In this document: piece by piece, positions 23,212 through 33,324 of the stretch
How the letters are laid out: each line of letters starts with the position of its first letter
How positions within the stretch are numbered: the stretch's first letter is position 1
Assembly (NCBI GenBank): GCA_022495005.1
Contig: JAGYXB010001941.1
Coordinates: 62,001-126,000, forward strand
Source of the DNA: Rhyacophila brunnea
Lineage: Eukaryota; Arthropoda; Insecta; Trichoptera; Rhyacophilidae
Length of the DNA: 64,000 nucleotides
Reading direction: 5' to 3'
The notes under the pieces: generated by a model
Databases searched by the model: none
Told to the model about the DNA's origin: nothing
Seen by the model: the letters and a program-made list of their open reading frames with translations, nothing else
Translations under genes and position numbers: made by a program

Positions 23212-23623
23212 AGCCGGCTCTCACACCAAAACTCTTCTCGCCTAAAACGTGTCGAATATGTCGATGTAACGTCATCGTTATTCAACACAAACAACAAAAC
23301 ACACGTTGTCAAATGGAGCTCCGCAGATTGGTCGAATGCGACTGTGAAGTTTGAAAAAAAACATCTGCTGTTGTAATAAACAAGTTGCATCCTTCTCGGG
23401 CTTCGAGTCGAAGGGTTGAAGTCACACATAAACACCTACGAATTGGCCATTCCTATACCGGCTCGCCGATCACCGCATTCAAATATCTATACGTTTCGAA
23501 GGCTACGCGCGACTATCGCTAGATAGATGTGCGCGGTATTCACAAGCAACACTGGATCTCAGTTCTCGGAAGGTTTGTTTTATTGCTGTGCGGCACGGAC
23601 GAGTTTTTATTTGAGAGCCGGCT
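23212..23623. mobile_element. MITE with AGCCGGCTCTCA inverted ends
   Basis: Left end taAGCCGGCTCTCA, right end TGAGAGCCGGCTta. The ends are inverted repeats of at least 12 bases flanked by TA, consistent with a Tc1/mariner-type target. The interior is GC-richer than its surroundings and non-coding; overlapping 78- and 79-codon frames are incidental. No second copy is visible in the window. Confidence 0.6.
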
Positions 23624-23625
23624 TA

Positions 23626-24335
23626 TAGGCACCCTTCGTCATAGAGTCATAGACTACTACACTATAACCGTCTTTGGACCCCATGGCCTGTTGAAGTATT
23701 TTAAAAAGTATTTACAATATCTTAACATGTATCCATTTTCTCTTGTCGATTATTCTATTTCTGGGTAATTTTGTGGTCATCAATGAGATTCGTAATATCC
23801 ACGGAATTGAACAGCTTCGCAAGTCTTGACAATCTCCCGCTATTATTTTCTGCACATTGCAGTTCATGGCGTTTGTCATCACTCCAGCCAATTGCCTTAT
23901 ATAATTTTAAATTCTCGTATTATATTATTAATTATGTTTACGAAATAATCACTTACTAACAAGTCTTCGCTACATTTTTTATATGTGTGTGTGTGTTTTT
24001 TTTATCAGTCCTGATGGTGTTTTACCCCTGCGTTGAATGGTTTTTGTTATATATGCAAGGGTAGTTGTTGGACAAAGGATTAATCTCTTTATGCACCGAC
24101 ACAAAACAAAAATACTCCAATTAATTACGATCATTTAATTCACCATTGAATGAATCCAATCTCTCTAAAATACTGCACTTTTTCATTTCATTGTGTGCTC
24201 ACCTAATAATAGCTTTCCTATACCTAGACGCACTCTGCTAATGCCGATTTTTAAATATGATATGGTGAACAAATGTTCAGATTATATATCTATATATTTT
24301 TCCTTATAAATAACAAGTTACGTTGAAATTAAATC
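23626..24335. other. unassigned
   Basis: No recognised genes; a (gt)n-like run near 23983-23996. Confidence 0.4.
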
Positions 24336-24800
24336 ATCAAGTCGCCCCCAGTCCAGACTATTCTCTGTAATCGTCCTCCAAACCGGGATTCCAATCGCTC
24401 ACGCATCTTGGACGACTCCATCCACCACATTTTTGGTCTCCCGACCATGGCCAAGGGGGGGGGGCTGACAGGGCTCTCGGCTCAGTAGGGGCCCGGCGTG
24501 GCGAATCGACCAGATACGTGAGATAAACACACATTACAAAACTCCAATAGTAAACAAAATTCGCCTGCGGTACAATTTTCTGGTGCTATTGTACAGCGTC
24601 ACACTGCCTTTATCCTTAACGATAGGTAGGGGGGGCGCCAAAGATCCTAGCCTGGGGGTCAACTTCAGGATGTGGGGGCCATGCCCCGACATTTCTCTAC
24701 CCAGACGGCTTCGCTTCAAAAACTTTCCGGGCTAATCGGTTCAAGTTCAAGTAGAATACGTCCGAAAGGTAGAAATAATAGAAATGCGCTGGATCGAGCA
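24336..24800 (-). mobile_element. LINE C-terminal relic interrupted by family D MITE
   Basis: On the minus strand, 24780-24684 reads ...LARKVFEAKPSG*RNVG and 24445-24340 continues VGRPKMWWMESSKMRERL. Removing the intervening MITE gives the conserved LINE 'PxGKRxVGRPKxRWMD' block. That block lies near the C-terminus of many insect non-LTR reverse transcriptase ORFs. A stop in place of the usual R/K shows the LINE was dead or has since decayed. Boundaries beyond these codons are unclear. Confidence 0.6.
24446..24683 (-). mobile_element. family D hAT-like MITE, inserted in LINE
   Basis: Plus-strand ends are CATGGCCAAGGGG... and ...ATGTGGGGGCCATG. It also carries the family's 'gggctgacagggctc', 'gcgtggcgaatcgacc' and 'cgataggtagggggggc' blocks in inverse orientation relative to 32059-32487. 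The flanks share CCCGAC on both sides, within decayed 8-bp TSDs. The internal region is about 190 bp shorter than in the 429-bp copy. Confidence 0.75.
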
Positions 24801-26237
24801 TTTAATTAAGTTCTGCGGAATAACATACGCAACACAATACACCGGACCGAGAGGAACGGGATCAGCTTGAAGAGGTTTTCTTTTAGGCTGGTATGTTTAT
24901 TCCCCTGCATGATCATTTTCTGGGTCCGCTAGTGCGCTAGTACTTTGTGAAGCGCCATCATGTCACATGATGTGCACCCCTAGGTACATGAAGCTATCGA
25001 TGCTCGTGATATTCTGTAGAATTGTATAAATATGTGATAATTGTTCTGCAGAATTATACAGTAAAGCTATGGGCACCCAGTTTGCGTTTGAATCGTTCTG
25101 TTGGCGAATCGAAACAATTGATGCGGGGGGAGAGAAAAAAATGAAAAACAAATGCAAGCGGCCACCAGCCATCTATCGGTCGTTACTTAAAACAATGCAA
25201 TGAGCAATCTCGAAAATGAATATAAAATGTGCAGCACGATTTCAGTCATAAGCAGAATAATGGTTGCAAAACTATTTGAATAATGGAACACATTCAATTG
25301 TTTTCTGATGAGTGATGAGAATTATCATTAAATTTAGTTTGACTAAATCGACATCAAATGCGATTTTAAACTCTAAAGCGCAACCCACATTGACGTACAT
25401 GTCACGGTGCATGTCGCCTACGTTCGCGGGCTGCCGTGTGTATAATGCCATTGTTATTGGTGTTAAAAATGTTATCAGACTGATGCTCCCATCCCTTAGT
25501 ACATTTTGAACCTTTAAACGAACTTTGTCAGTTGGCAAAATCTGCCGTAATCAATAAAACAAGAATGAGGGCACTTCACGTTGAACTGCACTGCATCGGC
25601 ACCTGCATGACGTTTCGAACGTTTTTATGATATTCCACATGCCTGCACTTTTCGAATGTCATGTCAAAATCACGTTTTTTTTTGTTTTTGGCGGTTGGCA
25701 CTATGTATTTTCTATGAGAATGTTGTCTATTATTTATGGTCTGCAAGTTGGGTTCTATTAAAAATATCATCTATGGATGTCATGTCAAACGTAATTTTAA
25801 TGTACCTACGCACACGTATTAATTGTTAAAAAATAATTGAAATTAGCATGAATAATTAATAATAATTCAAATTACTAATGCATTATAGTAGGCACTCTTC
25901 ATGAGTGTCATTCTTCAATGAATGTACGAGATGGTGCACGTTCAAAATATTCTGCAAAATGACGAAACCATAGACTAAATTTTCACCGCGACAGCGTGAT
26001 AGTAGGCCACATGCACCTCAGTGTGGGTTGCGCGTTACTCTCATTCTAATAAATTCATTGGCTTGGGAGCAGTCCGAATGGATGAATGAACTCTGTACAT
26101 CAACAAGCAACAGGACACGTCACAGGGTGTAGCGATCTTAGATCCACTAATGGACTAGCGTCTCCCTTACCAAGCCCGTAGTGCGTGGTACCTACAATAA
26201 TTACTATATCGAGTTGGCCCTATTTACTCAAAACACT
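24801..26237. other. unassigned
   Basis: Short frames overlap on both strands at 25272-25538 but show no family motif. A GC-richer block at 25950-26210 (starting near 'cggcttgggagcagtccg'-like sequence) shares 'cttgggagcagt' with 529-541, perhaps a degenerate repeat. Confidence 0.4.
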
Positions 26238-26245
26238 ACGGGTTT

Positions 26246-26841
26246 TAGTGGCGAAAGGTGGAGGTAGGCTGTTAAAATCCGTCATAAATAATGAACAATA
26301 AGCTTTGTCAGTAATACGTATTTGTCTTCATTGTACCTAAGACTACAAATTATAGATAGTATTTGTTAATCTTTAAAGTTCAATTAAACCCTGTGTAAAC
26401 CAAGTCGTAATAAATATTAGTCAAAAAATATTCGTCTATCCATAAAAATATCCAAAAGTATGCCATTAAATCATACATCATTTTAGATATCTTATGGATA
26501 AAAGAATATTTTTTATCTAGTATGGTTTGGTTAAAAAGGGCCTAATGGATTTATAGAAAACTAACCAAACCCCATCTGCAATAACATATATTCTTAATTC
26601 AACGAAAACAAATAAGTATGACTGAAAAGGTGTGCAGTAGTTTTGTCAGATCGCCGATAGAATACCTAAATTATTATGGTTTGGTTTAGGCGGGGTTTCA
26701 TTGAATTTTAAAAACTGACCAATATGATCCAAAATTTGTAAGTATTCTTAGTTCAATGAAAACAAATAAGTATGACTAATAAAGTTTAGTATGCACTATT
26801 TATATCGGATCTCAACAGCCTACCTCCACTCCTCGGCACTG
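26246..26841. mobile_element. family B hAT-like MITE, long form
   Basis: Left end tagtggcgaaaggtggaggt..., right end ...cctacctccactcctcggcactg. The arms share 'ataaat', 'catacgtatttgt' and 'gaactaag' blocks. The middle carries the same 'aaaaatattcgtctat' and 'tttatctagtatggtttgg' body as 61873-62410. The TSD is not recognisable here. Boundaries are set from the two better copies. Confidence 0.75.
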
Positions 26842-26879
26842 AGTTAGATCTAAACTGGGAAGTCGATATACCTATATCC

Positions 26880-27106
26880 CTGGCATGGCCCCCACATCAT
26901 GAAGCGGGCCCCCAGGCCGGAATTTTTGGCGATCCCCTATCCATCTCCAAGGTTAAGGGCAGTTTGATGTTCTACAATTATCCGAAATGGTATTCCGCGG
27001 AAACTAATGGTTCTGCGAGGTATAATTAAGGATTTTCCGTATACTTTTAGCGATTTCTATTTTTCAATAAATCCACTTGAATTATTGAGTTGTCGGCATT
27101 ATTGAG
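26880..27106 (+). mobile_element. family D MITE, left part
   Basis: Starts 'ggcatggcccccacatcatg', 'aagcgggcccccaggccgg' and runs into the family D body ('ccacttgaattattgagttg'). It stops where the foldback element at 27107 begins. The right end of family D is not seen beyond 28042, so this copy is truncated. Confidence 0.7.
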
Positions 27107-28042
27107 ATATCGATGTTCTAACATTAACACCTCGTATCTGACATTCAATATTTTTGATAGGGGGTAGTTAAAATGTTATACGAAACTATTAAGGGGGGAC
27201 ATGCTCGTCGAAGGTCAAAATTGAGTTTTTAACACGCGCGTCAATATCATTTTACTCCCTACTTCAATTATAGTTTGTCAATTTATCGCTACGGCCGTAT
27301 GTTGTAGCTTAACCACTGGGGAATGACAAAAGAAATGGCGTATTTCAAAAAAACACTACCTTATTCTTAGGTCAATAATTATTAGATAGCAATCATTATT
27401 CGTAGGATGTTTATCACACTTGAATGGTCAAAGACATAGCTTATAATTAGTATCTTTAGAATTATCTTCAAATGTGTTGATCATGCCCATTTTTGGAATA
27501 ATAAAATGCCTAATTCTTGTCAAATTTGGGATCACAGATTATCAATATAATTTTTTATCGTAAATATTTTAGTAAAATTATCTCGTCATAAATTATATTA
27601 ATGGTTTTATAAATGCGTTTAAAAATTAATAAATGTAAAAAATCTTAACACCACTGCACAGTTATGTACCGAAATATGACTATATTCTAAAACATTAGAG
27701 CGAGAGGTTTAAAAGAATACTATTTTATGTAACAAAAATATTTCATGCAGTCATCAAATGTTTAAAATAACTATAAAGGATAATAAGGCTTCAAAATTAT
27801 ATAAATAAATTATCTACAACGTTTAAGGAGTGTCCAGAATCATGGTTTGGAAATACAATAAAAACTCAATTTTGACCTTCGACGAGCATGTCCCCCCAAA
27901 AAAATATTTAGTTCATTTTTAATATAACGGTATTTTTGTTTCTATTTAATATCATTTAATAGTTTTTGTACAACATTTTAACTACCCCCTATCAAAAATA
28001 TTGAATTTCAGATACGAGATATCAATGTTAGACCATCGATAT
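27107..28042. mobile_element. foldback element with long inverted arms
   Basis: Left arm 27107-27230 and right arm 27850-28042 are inverted copies. Matching blocks are ATATCGATG / CATCGATAT at the tips, 'ctcgtatctgacattcaata', 'gatagggggtagttaaaatg' and 'ggggggacatgctcgtcgaa'. The right arm is longer by an AT-rich insert of about 55 bp. The interior is AT-rich and non-coding. No TSD could be fixed, so the superfamily is unknown. Confidence 0.75.
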
Positions 28043-28324
28043 TATAAAGCACTGATCACAAGCACAACCCCTTTTTATGGTAGCTAAGTAACATGCGACC
28101 ATTCGCTATTTTGATAAAGAGCCATTTGTATTTATTAGTCAGGAAACATACATTATGATACATCATACCTCTACATTTATATTTTAAAATGTTAACGATT
28201 TTAGTAAAATAGAGCCCAGACCATGAGATGAAGATCAGGATTAGATGACAATCTCTTGTATCAATCAATAACCCTGGGCACTTGCTGTTCCCGCACTGGT
28301 CACCGGAATCGAAGAACATTATTT

Positions 28325-28908
28325 TCTTCTTGATGGACGTACACTCATTCCTGAGAATCGTGACCACTTTTAAATTTTGCCATCCTTTGAGCGACCAAGA
28401 CTTTCCATCCTTCTCGATCTTCCGCTTCTCGCAGGGCAGAATGAATGGTGCCCCCCAGTCAGCTCCTTTACTTGGTCGCTCTAGTGCGTAGACGCTCTTC
28501 CTCTGCTTTGCCATCCCTGGAGGCCACCCAAAGCTACCCGTCTCTCCAGGATATCCAGTCCGCGCCGGACAATATGTCCAAAAAACTGCAGAATTCGTCT
28601 CAGACGTCATATCGTTGAGAGCCGTTCCTTTGTCTGCGTCTCTGGATGATTTACTGGTTCGTCCTGTGCTCCGTCCAAGAAATACGAAGCATTCGGCGCC
28701 GACACTACATCTCAAAGGGATCAATTGCTTTACGTTCTCTTGTCTTCAGGGTCCATGACTAGACTCCGTATAAAAATATAGAGAACACTAATGTTTTCAC
28801 AAGCATCATTTTTGTGGCAATTGAAATTCCCCGATCCTTCCATATAGTGGTAAGACGTGTCATCGCATTTTTTGCAATATGTGTGCGCCTTCTTATTTCC
28901 GCTTCACG
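28325..28908 (-). mobile_element. LINE (host), ORF2 C-terminus, downstream part
   Basis: Minus-strand translation with several stops reads EAEIRRRTHIAKNAMTRLT, then TKMMLVKTLVFSIFLYG, SWTLKTRERKAID and MLRISWTEHRTNQ. This is the post-RT region ('KTLVFSIFLYGAESWTL...RMLRISW...RTN') of a widespread insect non-LTR element. A second copy on the plus strand lies at 50440-50960. The element continues upstream at 29411-29535 after an intervening insertion. The 222-codon minus frame 28056-28724 overlaps it in a different frame and is not the protein. Confidence 0.8.
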
Positions 28909-28919
28909 TCTGCCTTTTC

Positions 28920-29410
28920 CTTTTAATCGTTAATTTTTCGTTAATATATAAAACAATTATAAGGCCAGTGGTCATTTACAGCTGTGAGACTTGGTGCTTA
29001 ACTCAAAACGAGGAAAACAAATTAGCTGTCTTCGAGCGCAAATACTTCGAGAAATCTTTGGACCCACGTTGGAAAATGGGAACTACAGAATAAAAATGAA
29101 CCACGAGTTGGAAGAGCTGATTGAACAGCAAACAATCATAAGATACTGTAAGTCCCAAAGACTACGATGGGCGGGATATGTGGAGAGAATGCCTGAAGTT
29201 AGAACGCCAAGGATCATGATGAAGTGGCTACCCTAACGGGAGAGACCCAGAGGCCATCCAAGAAGGAGATGGGCTGACGCCGTAGAAGTGGACTGGCTTC
29301 ATATAGGAAGACCCGGTAACTGGAGAAGTGTGGCGAGAGACCGGAGTGAGTGGAGAACGGTTGTGGAGGAGGCCAAATCCCACCCCGGGATGTAGCGCCG
29401 TGGAAGAAGA
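28920..29410 (+). mobile_element. LINE insertion with 11-bp TSD, 491 bp
   Basis: A 5'-truncated LINE 3' end. Across two frames (one frameshift near 29045) it encodes IYKTIIRPVVIYSCETWCL, FERK, FGPTLENGNYRIKMNHELE, LRWAGYVERMPEVRTPRI and a 'RPRG.PRRRWADAVEVDW' block, and ends with '...ggatgtagcgccgtggaaga'. It is flanked by perfect TSDs TCTGCCTTTTC (28909-28919 and 29411-29421). It landed antisense inside the LINE at 28325-29535. A near-identical copy on the minus strand is at 52908-53414. RT catalytic and endonuclease domains are absent. Confidence 0.92.
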
Positions 29411-29535
29411 TCTGCCTTTTCTACCAATGGTCGATCCCAGATATACAAACTCGTCCACTGTTTCTAAGTTTTGGAGTGTACTTGCTGTTGGTAGAAGGTT
29501 AGCCTGATCGACAACCATTATCTTGACGAAAATTA
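29411..29535 (-). mobile_element. LINE (host), upstream part
   Basis: The minus strand reads VKIMVVDQANLLP, TASTLQNLETVDEFVYLGST then IGRKGR. This is the 'KTKVMVV...VDEFVYLGS' block just after the RT catalytic core. Joined to 28908 through the TSD, the frame continues without shift into REAEIRRRTH, the expected order in this LINE family. It is therefore the same element as 28325-28908. Confidence 0.85.
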
Positions 29536-29860
29536 GTTTTATAGAGAGTAGTAGATGTTGAAAATTAATAAAGATGATATATTTCTATTCGATAAAATCT
29601 CTACGAGACACGGATTGACATCTTCCGCAGGCATATTTAAAATACCGCGAGCCTCGGTGTCTATTCTCTCGTTTCGCCGGTGGACGGAACGGCCCGTTGC
29701 TATATTTCGATTCGACGGCTTGCAGATTAATTTTCCGGCTTTGTTCCGGAAATGCGAAGTCGCGCGGAAAACAATGACCGGCACAATGTGAGCCGAAACG
29801 GACCGGCAATACCGGAACGGACAAAATAATAATGATAAGCCGGCGAAAATACTATACGTA
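29536..29860. other. GC/CpG-rich block with three overlapping open frames
   Basis: The block is markedly richer in GC than its neighbours and contains many ccgg and cgcg words. Frames of 78-81 codons are open at once on plus (29555-29791) and minus (29539-29784, 29585-29824). None resembles a known protein. High CpG with few TA-rich stops makes such frames likely by chance. It may be a conserved noncoding element, a promoter or an old exon. Confidence 0.35.
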
Positions 29861-30037
29861 AGTAGGCCTGTTATTATTATTTACAATAAAGGTATCTCAC
29901 GTATGCAAGCGTTTAAAGGAATGGAGCGTACCCATCAAGAACAGAAAAACATATTAACAGTAATTTTATAATAAAGAGAGATTGATTGATTTGGTACAGG
30001 AAACTTCGAGTGACAGAATCACAAGACATGTGATTAA

Positions 30038-30621
30038 GGCGAAGTCTTCACTGAGCCTTTTTTAAAGAGGCACCTAGCGGAAAAATACGAAGTTTGCAAT
30101 TTGAAACATTTTTTTGATAATTTACGATTTCAACTATATTAATGAATAAATATGTATCTGAAAACATTAAAAAGAAAAATATTTTTAATTTTAAGTCAAA
30201 GATAAACTTACAATTCTAAAAAATGTAATAAAATGTGAATTTGTTGAATCGGACCGCACCCTATTATTATATATATATTATGGTCATATTTATTATTAAA
30301 ATTTAGTTTATTAAGTTTAAAATTTTTTGTCGTTTAGATTTTTGACTAATTCATCGTTCTAATATTTTTATATCTATTTTAAAAAACATCGATTTTTATA
30401 AAAAATATAAATGTGTATAACTTGAAATCCTTTTTATTTATATAATATAGTTTATATTTGACTTAAAATAAAAAAATATTTCTCTTTTTAATGTTTTCAG
30501 ATACATATTTATTCATTAATACAGTTTAAATTGTAAATTATCAAAAAAATGTCTCAAATTGCTAGCTTCGTATTTTTACGCTAGGTGCCTCTTCAAAAAA
30601 GGCTCAGTGAAGACTTCGCCT
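30038..30621. mobile_element. TTAA-flanked foldback MITE, full copy
   Basis: Left tip ggcgaagtcttcactgagcc and right tip inverted 'ggctcagtgaagacttcgcc' form near-perfect TIRs. Inverted similarity continues for about 170 bases each side ('ggcacctagcggaaaaatac', 'gaataaatatgtatctgaaa'). TTAA lies at 30034-30037 and 30622-30625. TTAA is the piggyBac target, but the tips do not start with the usual CCC, so the superfamily is tentative. Fragments recur at 38598-39250 and 46650-46855. Confidence 0.85.
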
Positions 30622-30836
30622 TTAACACAACGTATTTAAAAACACATGAAGAAAACGTTAGTGTATAGAGATGAAATAATATAAAAACACGTAAAAGCGA
30701 TGGCAAAAATGAACAACTAATTATTATTATACAAACTCAGAAGACGGTGCAGGGATCTCCTCATGTATTTATTTATGCATAGGTACAATAGTGACATTTG
30801 CGTCCAACTGAAATTGCATACACATAATTATCTTTA

Positions 30837-31298
30837 CAGTGAAACCCCGATTCTACGGTTTGCATGTTACCCTAAAAACCGATAAAGCGGTATATATATA
30901 TATATTTTTTTAAACTCGTTTTTCTCCTGGATTTTTTTCGACGTTTTGAATTATTTTCAGTTTTTCAGCTAGAGTTCTAGTTTTCTTCATAGGGGACATT
31001 TTAGTTGCGACTTATAAAAATTCGTGATACGAGGAGAGCCTGAGCGCCGACTGACCTGTGCAAACAAAGTGACGTGACTGAAAGGTCTGTATGTATCATA
31101 AACAATTCTACGAAAGCGAAATAAAAAATATTCAACAAAAACGGTCAATCAGGATAATATTTGTGACGGGACCATAATATTTAGACGATAGATCGAGGAA
31201 AACGAAAAATCGGGGAACCGTTAATGCGGGATTATTCAACATGAACGATCCATGCGGGAAAACGATTTATGCGAGAACGGTAGATCGGGGTTCCACTG
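30837..31298. mobile_element. pogo/Tigger-like MITE, 462 bp
   Basis: Termini CAGTGAAACCCCGATTCTACG and the inverse 'cggtagatcggggttccactg', flanked by TA on both sides (30835-30836, 31299-31300). The pogo/Tigger group has CAGTNGAACCYCGATTATCCG-like ends and a TA target. The subterminal right side repeats 'atcgaggaaaacg', 'aatcggggaaccgttaatgc' and 'ccatgcgggaaaacg', echoing the tip. There is no transposase. Confidence 0.82.
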
Positions 31299-31299
31299 T

Positions 31300-31430
31300 A
31301 ATGTACAATTGAGCGGGCAATTACTGTGTTCAACAAAATCGCTTTGGATATTGATAGATTCCACCTACGTGAGGATGAGTTTAGGTGGACGTTGTTTTAT
31401 AAAATCATAAACTGGGCTCTTTTTAACTTC
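31300..31430 (+). mobile_element. jockey/CR1-type LINE fragment
   Basis: Plus strand reads VFNKIALDIDRFHLREDEFR then WTLFYKIIN. It matches the same segment in the plus-strand relic at 32870-33310 (KFKEIASDIYIFHLDE) and the minus-strand relic at 42230-42330. The C-terminal end of a jockey-clade ORF is likely; only about 40 codons remain. Confidence 0.55.
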
Positions 31431-31459
31431 ACTTAATGTACTTCCATGTACTTCACTTC

Positions 31460-31797
31460 AGCGGCTCTCGTGGTGCAGTGCGTAAAACGTTGGCCTTTCA
31501 TCGTGAAGACACAATATATTTATGTATTTTTTTCAAAGCCTGGGTGTTTGTGATTGTTTCACTACTGTTATACTAGACTACTGTCATTGGGCCTCTAGGC
31601 CTGTTGTAATGTTAAAAAAATTCTATAGGTATGTTTAAATATTATTTTTTCATTGTTATTATTATTAATAATCATAATTTTGTATTGAATCTTTTACTGG
31701 TAAGTATTGCCTATATGTATTTGTTTTTTTTGATAATGTTTTAGTACTTGAATGTGTAATATTCACTACTTATATGTAAATAAATAAATTTGAATTT
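31460..31797 (+). mobile_element. tRNA-derived SINE (type 1), long copy
   Basis: 'gcggctctcgtggtgcagtg' holds an A-box-like motif and is followed by 'gttggcctttcatcg'. The B-box region is deleted, and the body 'caaagcctgggtgtttgtga', 'ttgtttcac', 'tgtcattgggcctctaggcc' follows. The 3' part ends 'taaataaataaatttgaatt', a LINE-like tail suggesting that the SINE is mobilised by a LINE with that 3' end. Confidence 0.75.
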
Positions 31798-31799
31798 TG

Positions 31800-32050
31800 A
31801 ACCTTTCCTACAATCTTCAGTTTGGTCGGAGATGGCTCCCACATATACCCTAGGATCCTCATTAATTTTTCATATTCATATATTTTCTGTGAAAACTCCA
31901 TTGGTTTGCCTTTGATTTTTTTTTTTAATAATATATATTTATAGTAGTGTAAATACCTGTGTTCATCAATATAATAAAAATCTATAACTTCGGCGTCCAA
32001 AACTGAAGAGAAGTAATATTAGACAGATCTAGATAGAGGGAAATGATAGT
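31800..32050. other. unassigned
   Basis: Nothing recognised; a T-run near 31914-31924. Confidence 0.4.
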
Positions 32051-32058
32051 GGTGGCAT

Positions 32059-32487
32059 CATGTCTCCCACATCCTGAAGCGGGCCCTCAGGCTAAGATCT
32101 TTGGTGGGCCCCCTACCTATCGCTTATGGTAAAGGCAGTGTGTCGCACTACATTAACGTTTTTCAAATATGGTTTCAGGTCAAATTATAATTAATGGTAC
32201 CTATTCAGTATATTATTAGCGATTTTTTCTATTTTCAATACATCTAAGTACTTTAATCATAGAGTTGTCGAAAATCGACACACAATAAAAAAAATTACAT
32301 CGCGCAATCATATAATTTAAAATGCTAATAGTCATGAAGTATTATTATACTATTACTATTGCGCTTCAGGCGACTTTTTTACTATTAAAGCAAAATTGTG
32401 ATGTATGTATATCTCAATTATCTGGTCAACCCGCCACGCCGGACCCCCAGGCTAGAGCTCTGTCAGCCCTCCCCTTGTGAGACCAAG
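32059..32487 (+). mobile_element. family D hAT-like MITE, 429 bp, reference copy
   Basis: CATGTCTCCCACATCCTGAAG ... ccccttgtgagaccaag, flanked by perfect 8-bp TSDs GGTGGCAT (32051-32058, 32488-32495). Shared internal blocks are 'ccccctacctatcgctta', 'aaaggcagtgtg', 'aatacatctaa' and 'caacccgccacgccggaccc'. The CpG- and C-rich tips contrast with an AT-rich core. The 8-bp TSD places the family with hAT. Non-coding. Confidence 0.88.
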
Positions 32488-32495
32488 GGTGGCAT

Positions 32496-32865
32496 ATTCT
32501 TGAAGCGCTAAGAAGAAAAAAACTGCACTTATTAGTTCAATGAGTAAAAAGACTTTTTTTTAAATATATTTTTATATTGATGTCCGCATAAAATTGATGT
32601 CAACAACATACAGTTAGAAGAGAAAATTCATATATCAAATGACTAAATTGTTATTATTTGTAACTAATAAATCCATTATAATACGGTAAATGCAAGGTTT
32701 CTGGGCCCATCTGTTGTTACAGAGTAATAATTAAACTCATGTTCAATGAGATTGTAAAATACATTTTGGTTGTATGACGTTGATTTTGTAGCGTAAATTC
32801 GTATAACTCAGTTATCATTCTTCTGGTTATGCTGGCAATATAGTTTCTGTATAACGTGTAATTCC
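32496..32865. other. unassigned, possibly degraded LINE
   Basis: It lies between a MITE and the LINE relic that follows, and may be its decayed upstream part. No RT motif is readable. Confidence 0.3.
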
Positions 32866-33310
32866 TTAGTAGTCTTGAGAGTGGGACGATTTTCTGGGCC
32901 ACGTATCAATTAAATTACGGCACTATCGTGGAGAGGGGTCAGAAGAAATTGTTGACACTTATTTATTTCATGTTGAATGGATATGTATTATCGTGGCTTT
33001 ATCCGACTGACTTTCTCCTAGGTATGCATAAAAGTGATGAGATTTTAATATGGCTACATATTTTTTCTGACTTATACGCAATGTCAATGTCAACTGTTTT
33101 TAGTATTGACTTTGTGTGTTTCTGATAACTAATTATCTTAGGAATTGAGAGCATTAATTATTTGTTTTCTTACGGTGCAGAACTAACTTTACATTGGTGA
33201 TGTCAATTGGGAGGGTAATAGCTAAGTTCAAAGAAATTGCTTCGGATATCTATATATTCCACTTAGATGAGTGAATACGGGAAGACGTCATTTTAAAATT
33301 CTTAAAATAT
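32866..33310 (+). mobile_element. jockey/CR1-type LINE C-terminal relic
   Basis: Plus strand reads LESGTIFWATYQLNYGTIVE, then RGQKKLL, LYPTDFLLGMHKSDEIL and, after stops, KFKEIASDIYIFHLDE. These match the jockey/CR1 order: 'R..LE..SVIWNP', 'VQ.KFL', 'YPT..LLGML....LE.RR'. The minus-strand relic at 42220-42724 has the same order (LESGSIFWNPHQLKYD; VQKIFL). A 65-codon frame at 32928 is the longest open piece. The remains are post-catalytic, so the element is dead. Confidence 0.65.
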
Positions 33311-33324
33311 GGTTTGTTAAACAC

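Noticed and set aside
28056..28724. 222-codon minus frame, the longest in the window
   Set aside because: It overlaps the LINE relic in the wrong frame; the true LINE motifs (KTLVFSIFLYG, MLRISW) are in another frame with stops.
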